Shown here: positions 11,404 to 22,959 of the stretch, piece after piece
How the letters are laid out: each line of letters begins with the position of its first letter
How positions within the stretch are numbered: position 1 is the first letter of the stretch
DNA from: Gremmenia infestans
Taxonomy: Eukaryota > Ascomycota > Leotiomycetes > Helotiales > Hamatocanthoscyphaceae
Assembly (NCBI GenBank): GCA_032629725.1
Contig: JAFEVB010000015.1
Span: forward strand, 2,046,001 to 2,110,000
Length of the DNA stretch: 64,000 nt
Direction: 5' to 3'
Translations under genes and position numbers: made by a program
Notes under the pieces: generated by a model
Told to the model about the DNA's origin: nothing
Databases searched by the model: none
What the model saw: the letters and a program-made list of their open reading frames with translations, nothing else

Positions 11404-12418
11404 TTTGTCCTACACACGCGGTGGAAGGTACACGGAATTCCAGAAGAAAGTTGGTGTAGCACAGCGCAAGTAGCTCATAGAAGGTGGGGTGGGGCTATGG
11501 TGTACAAGTAATGCTCTGCACTTCCGGAAGGGAGGGGTAATTGTAGTTTTACTTCTCAACCTAATAGCCGTATTGTTGAGTCAAAGGGAGTACAGCAGAA
11601 AATGTGTTCGGCGTTCACGGGTCGTGAAGCATCACGAGTTTGTTGTTAATGTTACGCGCAGCTGATGATGATGGCGATGTGATCTTGGTATTGGTCTGGT
11701 CGTCTCGGCCCGCTTGGTGTCATGGCATGGCATGGACCAAGTCTTTCTACGCAACTACAGTACTCGTTCGTATAGTACTTTTTGCCGAACACTTGGTTAT
11801 GAAAAGAAATTGGAAATAATGGCTCGTGGCCTCATGGCGAAGATGTTCGTATAAAGGATTGATATTAGTTCAAGATCACATACGAGTACCTATGTACTTG
11901 TACGTACCAAGTACCTGACAGTAGCTCCATGTTTGCGTAAGGTAGGTGGTAGTCAGTGAGTGGAGTGGAGTGGCTGGAGAAGTGGGGAAGGAACGGAGTG
12001 AGGCTCAATTCGGCATCAGGCCAGACCAGGAAGGACCTTTGAAAATGGGCCGGACGACAACGACAGATTGTCCTGAACCTCGTACTGTAGTATTATACCT
12101 GCACTCAAACCACGACAACAATAATCTCCTTGAGCTTAAATTCGCGAATAGCTTCAAGTTTCTCAGCGCGTCTACTTTTTATCAGATCGATCCTCCACAC
12201 AAGCTTGTTAGGGTTGCATATCTGGCCGCTACTTTAGTCGATCGCACGGCTGAGCTACTGTTATCATTTCATACCAAGAAGCTTCGGGTTCTTCGCGACA
12301 ATTACATGTGTCCTCCCCTTTCGTGCCGCTGCTCGCCGTGAGCCAAGCCACGAGCTGAGCTCTCCTCGATTTGCGACTGCAATTCCAATTGCGAAACAGT
12401 CACCTACGAGGACCCACC
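11404..12418. promoter_or_regulatory. Divergent intergenic region between the sugar permease and the NHX exchanger
   Basis: The 1015 bp between two divergent membrane-transporter genes contain no credible gene. The stretch at 11880-11930 is built from repeated GTAC-type words (GAGTACCTATGTACTTGTAC). The segment at 12090-12420 is a plausible leader for the exchanger. No specific transcription-factor site can be claimed. Confidence 0.5.
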
Positions 12419-14583
12419 ATGTCTGCCGCAATCGTTGGCGTGGCCTACGAGCTGCTGAGTACGTTGCGACTCCTGAGTTGGAAATGATGGGCATGGACTG
12501 ATGGTGTGTCTATACAGAGCGCGCAGAAGAAGACGATGATCCAGAGGGTAGGATAACACTTGAGAGGGGTGGGCTGAAGGCTGACAGGGAATAGGTCCGG
12601 ATACCTCCCAGAGGGAGATCTTCTCCTCATGGGCGCTCTTCATTATGATTATGCTGCTTATAACAGCACTTTTCACAAGTTATATCCTTCAACAGAAGAA
12701 GGTTGAAGCCGTACACGAAACAGTGATATCGATTTTTGCTGGTAGGAAGATATTCCAAGGTCCGCGATTCCTTCTAACGTATCCCAGGTATGACCGTAGG
12801 TCTGGTCCTCAGAGTGAGCTCTGGTACCTCCATACAGAACCTCGTCAGTTTCGATTACCAGATATTCTTTAATCTCCTCCTACCACCGATCATCCTCGCC
12901 TCCGGCTACGAATTACACCAAGCGAACTTCTTTCGAAATATTGGGACAATCCTGACATTCGCGTTCGCTGGGACGTTTATATCTGCAATTGTACTAGGTT
13001 TGATCCTATGGATCTATACCCGCATACCCCTCGATGGGTTCGAGATGACTTTTGTCGATGCTATTTCCGTTGGAGCAACTCTATCGGCAACAGATCCGGT
13101 CACTATTCTCGCCATCTTCAATACCTACAAAGTCGACCCGAAACTATATACCGTCATTTTCGGCGAGTCTATCCTCAATGATGCTGTCGCAATTGTATTG
13201 TTCGAGACAGCGCAGAGATATAAAGAAGGTGGCGCCGCCGGAACACTCACATTCCTCAGTCTAATCGAAGGTATCGGCATTTTCTTCGCCGTTTTCTTTG
13301 GAAGTTTGATTATTGGAGTATGCGTCGGAATTGGGACAGCTCTTACTTTAAAATACACCTATGTCAGAAGGTTTCCGAAAATGGAGAGTTGTATGATCAT
13401 TTTGGTTGCATATGCCAGCTATTTCTTCTCGAACGGCTTGCACATGTCCGGTAAGTTGCTTTCATCTAATGTCTATACAACGCTAATATTCTCAGGAATT
13501 GTCACCCTTCTTTTCTGTGGGATCACTCTCAAACACTACGCTTACTACAATATGTCCCGTCGAACTCAGCTTACTACCAAGTACCTATTCCAGGTCTTGG
13601 CGCAATTGTCGGAAAATTTTATCTTCATCTACCTTGGACTCTCCTTATTTACAGAGAGCAAATTTCAATTCAAGCCACTATTTATCATTGTGACGGTTAT
13701 TGGGATTTGCATTGCGCGATGGGCAGCGGTATTTCCGCTTTCGAAATTAATCAACTGGTTCATTAGGTACCGGGCGAAAAGACGCGGCAAGGAAGTTGCA
13801 GATGAACTACCATTCAGTTACCAAGCTATGTTGTTCTGGGCTGGATTACGTGGAGCAGTCGGTGTGGCCTTGGCAGCCGGAATGACCGGCGAAAATGCCT
13901 GGGCATTGAAAGCGACTGTTTTGGTCGTAGTGGTGCTTACAGTCATCATATTTGGTGGTACTACAGCCCGTATGCTAGAAATTATGGGCATTCGAACAGG
14001 CGTGGTTGAAGAAATTGATTCGGATGATGAATTCGACATTGAAGCAGTTCCAGGAGGTTCCTACTACAAACACTCTGGGACCGGAATTGGTAACAATCCA
14101 AGACGAAACGGCTCAACAATTGCCCTGAACGGCCTCAATGCACAAAACCCCGAGAGAGGAAGCTACGCCAGCGGGAACTCAAGCCCCGCCAACAGACCAG
14201 CGAGTCTAAGCAGGAAAGGATCTAAGAGTTCCAAAAATGGGCGGATAGGAGACAGCGAGAGCGAACAAGATCTTCTCAGAGCAGACATCGATAACGAGTC
14301 TGATATAGATAGCGACACATCAGACCTTCCTCCCGCGGTAAAGCGCTCACCAAGCGCGCGCCCTACACTCGAGTCAGACGATGGCACACCTTCTTACCCA
14401 ACATCCGGGAGCACGAGCCACGATGTACCCAACATAACCGCATCGGGTGCCTTCAGCCAGCTCCTCCATGGCACCGCCGAAGACCACGCAGCGTGGTTCA
14501 AACAATTGGATGAGGGCTTCATCAAGCCCAAGTTGCTACTTGATGGTGGCAAAGGCCCGCACGGTGGTCCGAGTGGGAGTTGA
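12419..14583 (+). CDS. NHX1: Endosomal/vacuolar Na+/H+ (K+/H+) exchanger, NHX1 family
   Basis: Five exons (12419-12458, 12518-12547, 12595-12741, 12788-13450, 13496-14583) join in phase to 655 residues. NHX1 exchanges luminal H+ for Na+ or K+ in late endosomes and vacuoles. Ten to twelve helices are visible, with the amiloride-site region FFNLLLPPIILASGYELH, the core ATDPVTILAIF, and the family signature GESILNDAVAIVLFE that holds the transport Asn-Asp pair. A conserved FCGITLKHYAYYNMSRRTQ and GLRGAVGVALA follow. The C-terminal 200 residues form an acidic, Ser-rich cytosolic tail. Intron 4 is 45 bp and has no stop in frame, so it reads through unless spliced; family alignment favours removal (HMSG joined to IVTLLFCGI). 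Confidence 0.92.
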
Positions 14584-16277
14584 ATAAAAGTGTTGTTGTC
14601 GTTGCTCCAAGTGCTGGATGGATGGGACAGGCCGGGCATTTGGTGTGGAGTTTGGGTGTATAACAGGAAATATGTCTAGGTTTTTTGGCTTGTGTCGTTC
14701 GCAATATTATAGAATAGAGACCTTTTCTCCGCGATCTCTTGTATGGAATTCATATTTGAATAAAGGTTGGGTCCCCTTTCCTCCCTCGCGAAATGTCTAG
14801 TAAAGCCACGGGTGTGCCTGCTCACAATTTCAATGCTACATTGTCTGTCTACATTTCCTCTGCTAGTAAACCCTAGCATGAAACCCAACTCGTCTCTAGA
14901 TTTTCACTATAATCTAATATTATAATCTTCTTTATTCGTATAGTACAAGACCTGGAAGAATCCATAGATAGGGGGCTCGGTTTAGCTCGGTTCTTTTCGC
15001 TTGCGGAAAACCGTGATTGGAAATGAAAATACGGGGTTAGGCTGCTATGCATGCATGCATGTTTCCTAGTACACGGTGATTTCGGTTTCTTTATACTATG
15101 TATATTCTGTGGAGATGATTTGGTTTGGTATGGTAAGGTTTGGTTTGATGGAGGGGGAAAAGTTTGGGGAGGTAAGAAGGTTGAGGCAGTAGGTGGAGGG
15201 TAAAGGGGATGGGTTAGGATAGTTGCGGTGTAGTTTAGGTTAGCACCGAAGTGCGGGCCGGGACGGCCCTGGTAGGAAACGAAACCTTACCTTACTCGCG
15301 AGGGATGATCAAGTATGGAGCTGTCTCATTTTCATTTCTTATATTCTTCAGTGTGAAATTGAGACTTGACGGGTAGTTCTATAGATTTATTTATTTGAAA
15401 ATAAGAATGTTCCAATATGAGCTTCATTGTTCAGTAGATGAATAGAAAGCATTTACTAGTTCTGGAGATATAGAAGATTTTTAAATGTGTCTCTGCCATT
15501 AAGTTCCGCGTACTAAGTGTGTATATAAGGATCCGAAATACCCTCAGAAATAACAACTTTTGGAATCATTGTAGAGGCTCATACGAAGTCAGCCCTGCGT
15601 GGTTAGTTTGTAAGGAAAGCTTACTTTGATGTAATATAGAAGACGAAGGATTTAGATGGCAGCCTTAGCTGTCCTAAATAAAGGGGAATATCCGCGATAT
15701 TAATGCCTCTTCGATGAGGATAAATAAAAGGAAGTGAGACTAATTGAGGCCTCTTTAAGTATAGGCCCGGACTGTTCCGGGATTCGTAGGAAACAGGGGT
15801 GAAAACCAGCTGGATTTGTAGCCCTACAACGCGAGACAAAAGGGAGGTAAAGAAAGGAAGAAGTCGAACTGTACGCGTAGAAGGGAAAGAGGAAGATGAC
15901 ACGAACGAGGCACAAACCGGATCCTCGGAGCGTGATTGGCGCCTTGGTCCTTGGCCGTCGTAAATTCTACCTGATTCATAACTAGACACGTGTCACATAA
16001 ACTGAGCCTCACAGCGCTCTTACACCGTAAGGTCTATGAATCAAAACAAAGAGTAGACATTGAATTAAGCCACCACTGTCTTCTACGCAGCACGTACGCT
16101 TCCAATAGTATACATAATAGACAGCCTTGCAAGACAAGCGAAGAAGCTCAAAGCACCCCACGGACGTAGCCTCCGCTTATGCTTTGACTTCAACAATCTC
16201 CATTTTTCTCTCGCCTCATTTAAATTGCAGTACGTCTTTTCTGTTCTCCATATATAAAAGAGCTAATACGATAGACC
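14584..16277. other. Intergenic region, 1.7 kb, no gene seen
   Basis: This lies between the NHX 3' end and a secreted-protein gene on the same strand. It holds a self-complementary ATGC tandem at 15047-15061. It is otherwise A+T-rich, with short ORFs that look random. A CT-rich stretch at 16180-16250 is probably the leader of the next gene. Confidence 0.5.
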
Positions 16278-17569
16278 ATGAGGTGGCTATTAATAAACGT
16301 CAGCCTCCTTTTCGTTTCTGCAATTGCTACAGAGGTATGCATGGACTACTGTCGACCTCTAGAACACCAACGCGCACCAGGTATATTTGGCTCTCAATTC
16401 TTCGTTTGTCAATGAGGAGAGCTGATGCTAGATAATCAGGAGTGGGTGTTGAGTTGGCCATCGGGTATGGGTAAGTAGTTTCTCTCGCCAAGTTATATAT
16501 CAATGATTATGTACTAAACACGTCTGCTTTACACAGCACTGCGGCTATCAAATACCGTAACGGCACTATCGTTGATGTAGTCAAGGTTCCAGGTACGCAA
16601 GCTTACATTCATGCTATGAAAGAATTAGCTGCGGATGCGATAAGAGTGCGCGCTGGGGAAGTGTCTCGGTTGTGAGTATCCACTGTGCTACTCTGACTTT
16701 CTCGACTGCGGAGCTAGCTAATTGCCTGTCTATCAAGACCAGTGATTCAATCCACTCCTTCGATGACCATCCCATCCCTATTCCAGGACCCAGGTCTATC
16801 AAAAGTCTACCAGTATCTGAAGCAGACAATAGTCCAGCCTACTACTCCCGATGATCCCTGGGTTTTAGCAGTTTCGGGAATGCTGGCAGAGATCAAAAGT
16901 ATAGTTAGTGCGAGATATGGACTCGCAAACCCCTTTATCGTCCTCTCAGTCCCCGACTTTGAAGCCGATACGAGGCATATGTATAAAGAGAGATTCGAAG
17001 TCGCAGCCCAGCACGTAGGTCTTGAACCTTTCATGACCGCGACCATGGCGTCTCGCTCCGCGCTTGAATTCTACGGCCTTAAAGATGACATTGACAGCCT
17101 ACCAACTTATGGGGCCCCGGATGAAGATATCGATGTGGTGTTGACGGTTTCGTATAGTGAGGCTAGTCTAGGCGTCACGTTGCTGGCTCGCTGGTTCGGT
17201 CGCGGGTTCTTGGGAACTTTCTGGCCTCAGAGATTGAGTGAGAATCTGGACTTAGGGAGGGGATCGCTCCTTAGGCAACAGGACCCGGAGAAATACTGGG
17301 AGGATGTAAAGGGCGTGATTGAAGATTCTGTCAAGGCTGGCGAAAGTGTTGACTGGGTTATTTTCCTGGGGTTTGAGGGGTGTGACGAGGAAGAGGAACT
17401 TCGACGGATAGTAAGAGTCGTTATGGAGAAACACAAATCGGAAAGAGGGCTGGTATTTCTGGGAAGTGAGACGGATAACGATTCTGGGGAGAGCTTGTTT
17501 GCTGTTGCAAGGGGTGCTGCTATGGTGGCTAGACGGGGTATGAAAGATGGGGTAATGAGAAGATCTTAG
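16278..17569 (+). CDS. Putative secreted protein with actin/Hsp70-like ATPase N-terminus, function unknown
   Basis: Four exons (16278-16380, 16440-16470, 16537-16671, 16738-17569) join in phase to 366 residues. The first 19 residues (MRWLLINVSLLFVSAIATE) look like a signal peptide. After splicing, residues 35-60 read GVGVELAIGYGTAAIKYRNG followed by TIVDVVKVPG. This recalls the phosphate-1 loop of Hsp70/actin-fold ATPases (GIDLGTT...VAVYRNG), but the canonical DLGTT is not present. Further along, FIVLSVPDFEADTRHMYKER and VGLEPFMTATMASRSALEFY match the spacing of Hsp70 subdomain IA (VPAYF...AGL). No substrate-binding domain is seen. ATPase activity is doubtful because of the altered loop, and the assignment is by fold resemblance only. 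Confidence 0.6.
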
Positions 17570-18568
17570 TGCTAATAAAGGGAAATTGTCCTAGCTATAA
17601 CAAAAGCTAAGATAGGTTAATATTATAAAAGAATTAAGCTTGCAGATAAGAGGCTAAAAGGAAGTTAAGTAATTACTAAAGGTAAAAGGGGCCTAGAAGA
17701 TAAAGGATTTGGTATTATAACTAGTTATTAAATCTTTAGACAGAGATGATAACAAATATGAAGCTTTAGAAGATTTCGTTCCAAGAAACTAAGGCATAGC
17801 TGCATGTGATAACTAGCATATTATTAACAATTGAGATAGCTTGGATGCTAAGTTAGTCACAAGTAATATTTCCCTTGCTAAGACGACCTCATATTATACC
17901 AGCAAGCCTGGTAGACTTGGCATGGTTATTAAGGATAGCGACTAGTACGATATAGAGATCTAAGACCGAGACTTATACCAAGATGTTCTCAGCATTACAT
18001 AATGCCCGTTATGGTTATCAAGACGAAGCTTTTTAACTTTCACCCCATTGTTTGGAGCAGATAGAGTTTATCGGGTACCTGCATCTTGTCTTACTTGCCT
18101 TGCAGACACGATTTCCGTCGGCTAATCAGATATTCTATTCTCACGCCCGACTGAAGAACACCAAACTCCAACTTAGGTGAGTTGTCATTATCAGTTCTCT
18201 TCAATTCTCTTCATGATTTATTTCCTTTCATACCTTCCTTCATCCCATTTCTTCAATTGCCGCGTTTTCAATCCGAGCAATGACGGCCCTATAGGACCTC
18301 CGCATTCCCCACCCCCCGCATTTCGGTTCCACCCTTATCCAACGACAACCTCAAAATGATGCATGCCCCGTACCCTGTACAGTACCAACACCGTCATTGT
18401 GAAGGAAATTCCCCGGACTTTGGAGGTTACCGCCTCTCCGTCCAAAATGCACACATGTCAAGGTGTCAGTGCAGCCCCGCGGGGTATTTACCCCACTTAC
18501 GAAATCGTGCATATAAAGGTTTTGGAGGATGCTTTTTTTATCTTGTTCTGGCAGGGGTCTACCACAAC
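17570..18568. other. A+T-rich, probably decayed repetitive DNA, then leader of the esterase gene
   Basis: The part at 17575-18050 is strikingly rich in TAG, TAA and TATTA words and has stops in every frame. Such composition is what repeat-induced point mutation (C to T at CpA) leaves behind in Pezizomycotina. No terminal repeats or target duplications could be found. The part from 18080 to 18568 is of normal composition and is probably the promoter and leader of the carboxylesterase. Confidence 0.45.
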
Positions 18569-20369
18569 ATGTTTTCCTCAATATTGTCATTCCTCCTCAC
18601 GGTGGGCATTGCCACCGCTTCTCCCATTGTTACAGTCAAGAATGGCTCCTATAGTGGCATTTATAACCCGACTTACCACCAGGACTTCTTTCTGGGGGTC
18701 CCCTATGCACAGGTAAGTCATTTTCGGATATACGGTGTTTTCTAACAGTATCTAGCCACCGGTCAACAATCTACGTTTCCGGCTTCCCCAAAGCTTGAAC
18801 TCAACTTTCAACTCAACGGTCCCCGCAACAGCATACTCTCCTTTCTGCGTTGGCTATGGCGGCGATGATTTGGGGCACGAAGTCTCAGAGGATTGTTTAT
18901 ACCTCAGTGTGATCCGTCCCAGTACCACTGCTGCATCATCGGCTGCTCTGCCAGTCGCTGTGTGGATTCATGGAGGGGGCCTTTTCATGGGCGGTTCAAA
19001 TGATCCACGTTACAACCTGAGCTTCATCGTTCAAAACAGCGTTGAAATGAACAAGCCTATGATCGGAGTAAGCCTCCAATACCGACTTTCAGGCTGGGGA
19101 TTTCTCGGCGGCAAGGAAGCTCTGGAAGGCGGAGCTACGAACTTGGGGCTTAGAGATCAGAGACTAGCACTTCATTGGATTCAAGAGAACATCGCAGCAT
19201 TCGGAGGAAACCCAAAGCATGTTGTGATCTGGGGTGAGAGCGCCGGTGCAGAAAGCGTTGGCTCTCAACTCCTCGCTTACAACGGTATCTCCCCTCCCCT
19301 CCCCTCCCACGTACCTCCACTCTAACAACTCCCAGGCCGAGACGATGGCCTCTTCCACGGGGCAATCGCTGAATCCGGTGGTCCAGCAATAAACTTCGAC
19401 CCCTCCCTGATAACAGCAGGTTATAACAGTACAGCCTTTCAGTCCAACTATGACCTCCTCGTCTCCAATACCTCCTGCTCCAACACTACATCCAGCACTT
19501 CCCTCTCCTGCCTTCGCTCCCTCCCCTTCTCCGAATTAAACAGCGCGCTCAACAACACCGCTTCCCCCTCCGCCCCCTTTCCCTTCGTTCCCGTAATTGA
19601 CGACGACTTTGTCTTCACCTACCCTTCTGTACAGCTAGCAAAAGGAAATTTTGTGCACGTGCCGCTGTTAATAGGAACAAACACCGACGAAGGAACCGCC
19701 TTCACCCCTACTAACATCTCGGAATCCACCGACGCGGACTTCGCTTCCAGCCTCGCCACCACTATCACGGCTCCTTCCATTCCTATCCTCTCAGCCCTGT
19801 ACCCCGACATCCCCGCCCTCGGCATCCCCTCCCCCTCCACATTTCCTTTAAACGAATCCTCCTCCGTCCCAACCCAATATAGGAGGTTCGCATCCTACTT
19901 CGGCGACATCGTAGTCAACGCCCCCCGCCGCGCCTCTAATCACGCATGGTCAACGCACAACGTCTCTTCTTACAGCTACCGCTTCGACGTAGTAGTAAAC
20001 GGCATCGATTCTTCTGTCGGCGCAACCCATTTTCAGGAAGTGGTGTTTGTGTTCAACAACACTTGTGGCCAGGGCTATGCTGTCAACCCTTTCGGCAACC
20101 TCACTGCTAAAGCAACGAAGAGATTCGACGAGTTGGCTGTTTTGATGAGTAGGAGTTGGGTCTCTTTCATTACGAAGGGAAACCCCAACGAAAATGGGGT
20201 TGAGGGAGCGCCCGTGTGGCCGGTGTATGATGTTGTAAATGGGGGTGGAGAGGGCAAGAATATTGTGTGGAGTGTGGGGGAGGGTGGGAGTTATGTTGAG
20301 GCTGATACGTATAGGGCGGAGGGGATGGCTTTTATCTCGGACAATGCGCTGGGTATTTATGGGCGATGA
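18569..20369 (+). CDS. Secreted type-B carboxylesterase/lipase (cholinesterase-like alpha/beta hydrolase)
   Basis: Three exons (18569-18712, 18756-19284, 19336-20369) join in phase to 568 residues, the usual size for the family. A signal peptide (MFSSILSFLLTVGIATASP) precedes the mature enzyme. Catalytic features are visible: FFLGVPYAQPPVNNLRF (family N-terminal block), SEDCLYLSVIRP, the oxyanion loop WIHGGGLFMGG, and the nucleophile elbow VVIWGESAGAESVG with Ser in GESAG. The acidic residue is in LIGTNTDEGTAF and the His is expected near VVNGIDSSVGATHFQEVVFV. At least six N-glycosylation sequons are present. Substrates (triglycerides, esters, mycotoxin esters) cannot be told apart from sequence. 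Confidence 0.92.
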
Positions 20370-20828
20370 TCAGGGAATTGAGACATGTTGGATTTTGCTG
20401 CATGTGGTGATTCTCAAATGCCCTTCTTTGTTGGGTCGTTTTATTCTTGACCACCAAAGGGTCGTCGATAGAATGGAAGAAGCAGTCCTTTGCCGCTGAC
20501 CCGTCAAATCCAAGGCTCCTTTTTGTTGCATATCGCAGTGCATCCTCTCAGGACATCGAGCCCGCAGTAGGAGACCACAGACCCTGCATCGGTCCCCTTG
20601 ATTGGAGCTTTAAAGGCACTACCACCTATTTCATATGGCCAATCATTTAATTTCTGAATCCATTTCACCAAAACTAATAGAACGTTCCAAAACCACGTAC
20701 GTACTCTCTGTACCATATGCGTACTACCAAACGCTATATAATTGCTCATTTCGGTATTAGGAAGTGAGGGGGCACTATCCAAGATCTCAAATTTCCGCTG
20801 GCATCGACGATATCTGACAACAGCATTC
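20370..20828. other. Spacer between the carboxylesterase and the HET relic
   Basis: These 459 bp hold the esterase 3' UTR and then sequence downstream of the minus-strand HET relic. No gene or structured element is seen. Confidence 0.4.
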
Positions 20829-21365
20829 TTACTCAAGGTCAAATATTGCAGGTCCAAACAAGCCGTCGTCTAAATACTTCACCGCACTGCCGTCCATGAG
20901 AGTGTCGGCATAAGCGGCGCAAACCACCGAGTATCGACTTTCACTTGGCCGGAGGATAAGAGGTGCACAACAGCCAAGTAGGAGGCAGACTACATCGCTG
21001 CTTTGTACAACCCCCGCAGGCGCAATACTTAAAATACCTTCTGCAAGACTTGTCGACTCCATCAATGGGTTTGGTTGAATGGCGAACATGCATTGGTCGT
21101 TAATGCTAAAAGCCACGGTTTTGTAACGAAATCTGTTGCCTAAGAACTGCGTTATTCGTACGGACATCTGATCAGAATCCAGACGAGGTTCTAAGTTTTC
21201 CATCAGGCTCTGGAAAGAGTCATCCATTTCGTGACGAAGAAGTCCAGGAGAGCATGTGTGCCGAAACAAGTCTGCAAGTAACAGCTTTGGACACAGAATC
21301 CTAGCGGAGGTCACTTTCAAGGATCTTATAAATGGCACAAGTAGAAGCAAGGATAGATATAACAA
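20829..21365 (-). pseudogene. HET-type protein, isolated C-terminal fragment
   Basis: The 178-residue frame matches only the C-terminal part of a fungal heterokaryon-incompatibility (HET) protein. The typical tail order is present: GILSIAPAGVVQSSDVVCLL, LLGCCAPLILRPSESRYSVV, then YADTLMDGSAVKYLDDG. These correspond to the family pattern of a domain with lgp-GD.v.ll.G...P.vLR...Y.lvG..YvhG.MdGE. The HET catalytic/TIR-like core is absent, and the A+T-rich sequence upstream (21366-21580) offers no exon for it. The hydrophobic first 15 residues (MLYLSLLLLVPFIR) look accidental. Either it is a relic of a deleted gene, or a short expressed fragment; I favour relic. It is not closely similar to the C-terminus of the neighbouring HET gene. 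Confidence 0.65.
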
Positions 21366-21771
21366 GATATAACTAAGTGGTAATATGAGTTGAGATGTGA
21401 GGTATGGAGATAAGTAACACTATTGGTGAATTCATTTACATGCTTGCTGCTTTTGGTTGTATTACCCCACTATTGAAATTGTAGCCCGAATGACTCACGC
21501 GGCACGCGAATTGTGCCACCATAGATACCTATACCTAGGTAGACACGCATAAAGGACTATATCTCTACCACCTTCTCATGAAGTGAAGCCTGTTCTAAAG
21601 GTGACCACAAACCTGTTTAATATTATACGAATAAGACTCGTAGCTTACGGAGAAGCAGAATTACACCACCCTCTTTATATTCTGCATGACCATTCGCTAG
21701 ACATCATCCCAATAACTTATCTCGGATTGATCAGTATACATCTAACCTTTTTCGGCTTATTATCACTAGCC
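21366..21771. other. Spacer upstream of the KANL3-like hydrolase gene
   Basis: These 406 bp of A+T-rich sequence include the leader of the next gene. An in-frame extension of that gene back to 21583 is possible, but those residues do not look like a conserved N-terminus. Confidence 0.4.
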
Positions 21772-22602
21772 ATGTCAGCAATTCAAGCACCACCAGCTCC
21801 GCAAATCTCTCGAATAGACTTTCGACATTCGTCTACGAATCCAAATTCCGACCCCTATCCGTGCCGACTTTACTTCACTGTTCTTCCACCACACGACTCA
21901 GTATCAGCAACATCAACACAAGCAAATATAGCCCGCGAACTAGCAGCAGAGGAAGAGAATAACGGACGACCAAAACCTGATGTTCTCCTCACGCATGGCG
22001 CAGAATCCCAGCTGGACAACCCCGCGTTAGATGCCTTTGCCGAAGGCCTCGCAGGAACTCATACAGTCCTCTGTTTCGAAGACCGAGGAAGTGTAGAGCA
22101 ACGTGCTGCTACATTCAAATCGCTCCTGGCTGATTTCCCTTCTATCACTGCTTTTGGCGGGAGAAGCAAGGGTAGTGTAGCTGCTGTTGAAGCATCGCTT
22201 GATGCAAATGTGAAAAGGCTCATCCTATTCTCATTGCCGCTTTCATTTAAAAGGGATAATGAGCCAGGCGGAAACCTGCTTCACCTTCCACAGGATCTTC
22301 TTCAGCTTCCACAGGATGTTGAAGTGCTAGTCATCGGCGGTGATAGAGACGAGCTGTGTCTTTTGGAAGATCTCGCGGATATGAGGAAGAGGATGAAAGC
22401 GAGAAGCTGGTGGATTCAGATCCAAGGTGCAGATCACGGTATCAAATTTGAGATGGAGAAGAGGAGAGCAGTCTGCGAGTTTGTGGGAGATATTGCGGGG
22501 AAATGGTTAAGCGGAGATGTGAGTGCATTCGGTAAGAGTGAGAAGACGGCGGATGTGCTGGTTGGTTGGGACGAGAGCGGAAAAGAGTCTAAAATTATCT
22601 GA
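21772..22602 (+). CDS. KANL3/Tex30-like alpha/beta hydrolase-fold protein
   Basis: This single exon encodes 276 residues from the ATG at MSAIQAPPAPQISRIDF; a longer in-frame start at 21583 adds 63 unconvincing residues. The core fits the Tex30/KANL3 branch of the dienelactone-hydrolase-like fold: a strand and loop at DVLLTHGAESQLDNPALDAF, the nucleophile elbow ITAFGGRSKGSVAAV (Ser in GRSKG), a late strand VEVLVIGGDRDELC supplying the acid, and QGADHGIKF supplying the His. All three triad positions look intact. The gene sits between a HET relic and a full HET gene, on the opposite strand to both. Its biochemical role is unknown in fungi. Confidence 0.7.
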   Translation: MSAIQAPPAPQISRIDFRHSSTNPNSDPYPCRLYFTVLPPHDSVSATSTQANIARELAAEEENNGRPKPDVLLTHGAESQLDNPALDAFAEGLAGTHTVLCFEDRGSVEQRAATFKSLLADFPSITAFGGRSKGSVAAVEASLDANVKRLILFSLPLSFKRDNEPGGNLLHLPQDLLQLPQDVEVLVIGGDRDELCLLEDLADMRKRMKARSWWIQIQGADHGIKFEMEKRRAVCEFVGDIAGKWLSGDVSAFGKSEKTADVLVGWDESGKESKII

Positions 22603-22959
22603 AGGTTGAGTTGGGCTTCTAATAAGAAGTATTGGCGTCAAACTGCGCAGACACTGCTTCGGCACTTGATAAATATTGATGATCGCCTGTTTTGAACTGT
22701 TAAATCGAACAGCAATTATAGTTTATTATCCTTCTTTTCTCGACTAGTAGTTTATTGCAGCGATGTAAACAGAATGGGTGGGGTGGTTCAAAGGGTAGCG
22801 GAGGGATTGGTCGTACGTGTAGGCTGAGCATAGAGAATCCTGTATCATTATAGGATCGGCACCCACATGAATGTTAACTCAGCAATGGTTTTGACGATAC
22901 GCTTTTGTGTTCTCAATAAGTTGTAATGCATTTCGTTATACTGTGTAACATAAGCGGGC
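22603..22959. other. Convergent spacer between the KANL3-like hydrolase and the HET gene
   Basis: These 357 bp lie between facing stop codons and are A+T-rich. Only 3' UTRs are expected. Confidence 0.4.

Noticed and set aside
15621..15989. 122-codon minus-strand frame
   Set aside because: Intergenic, unsupported by splice sites or known domains.
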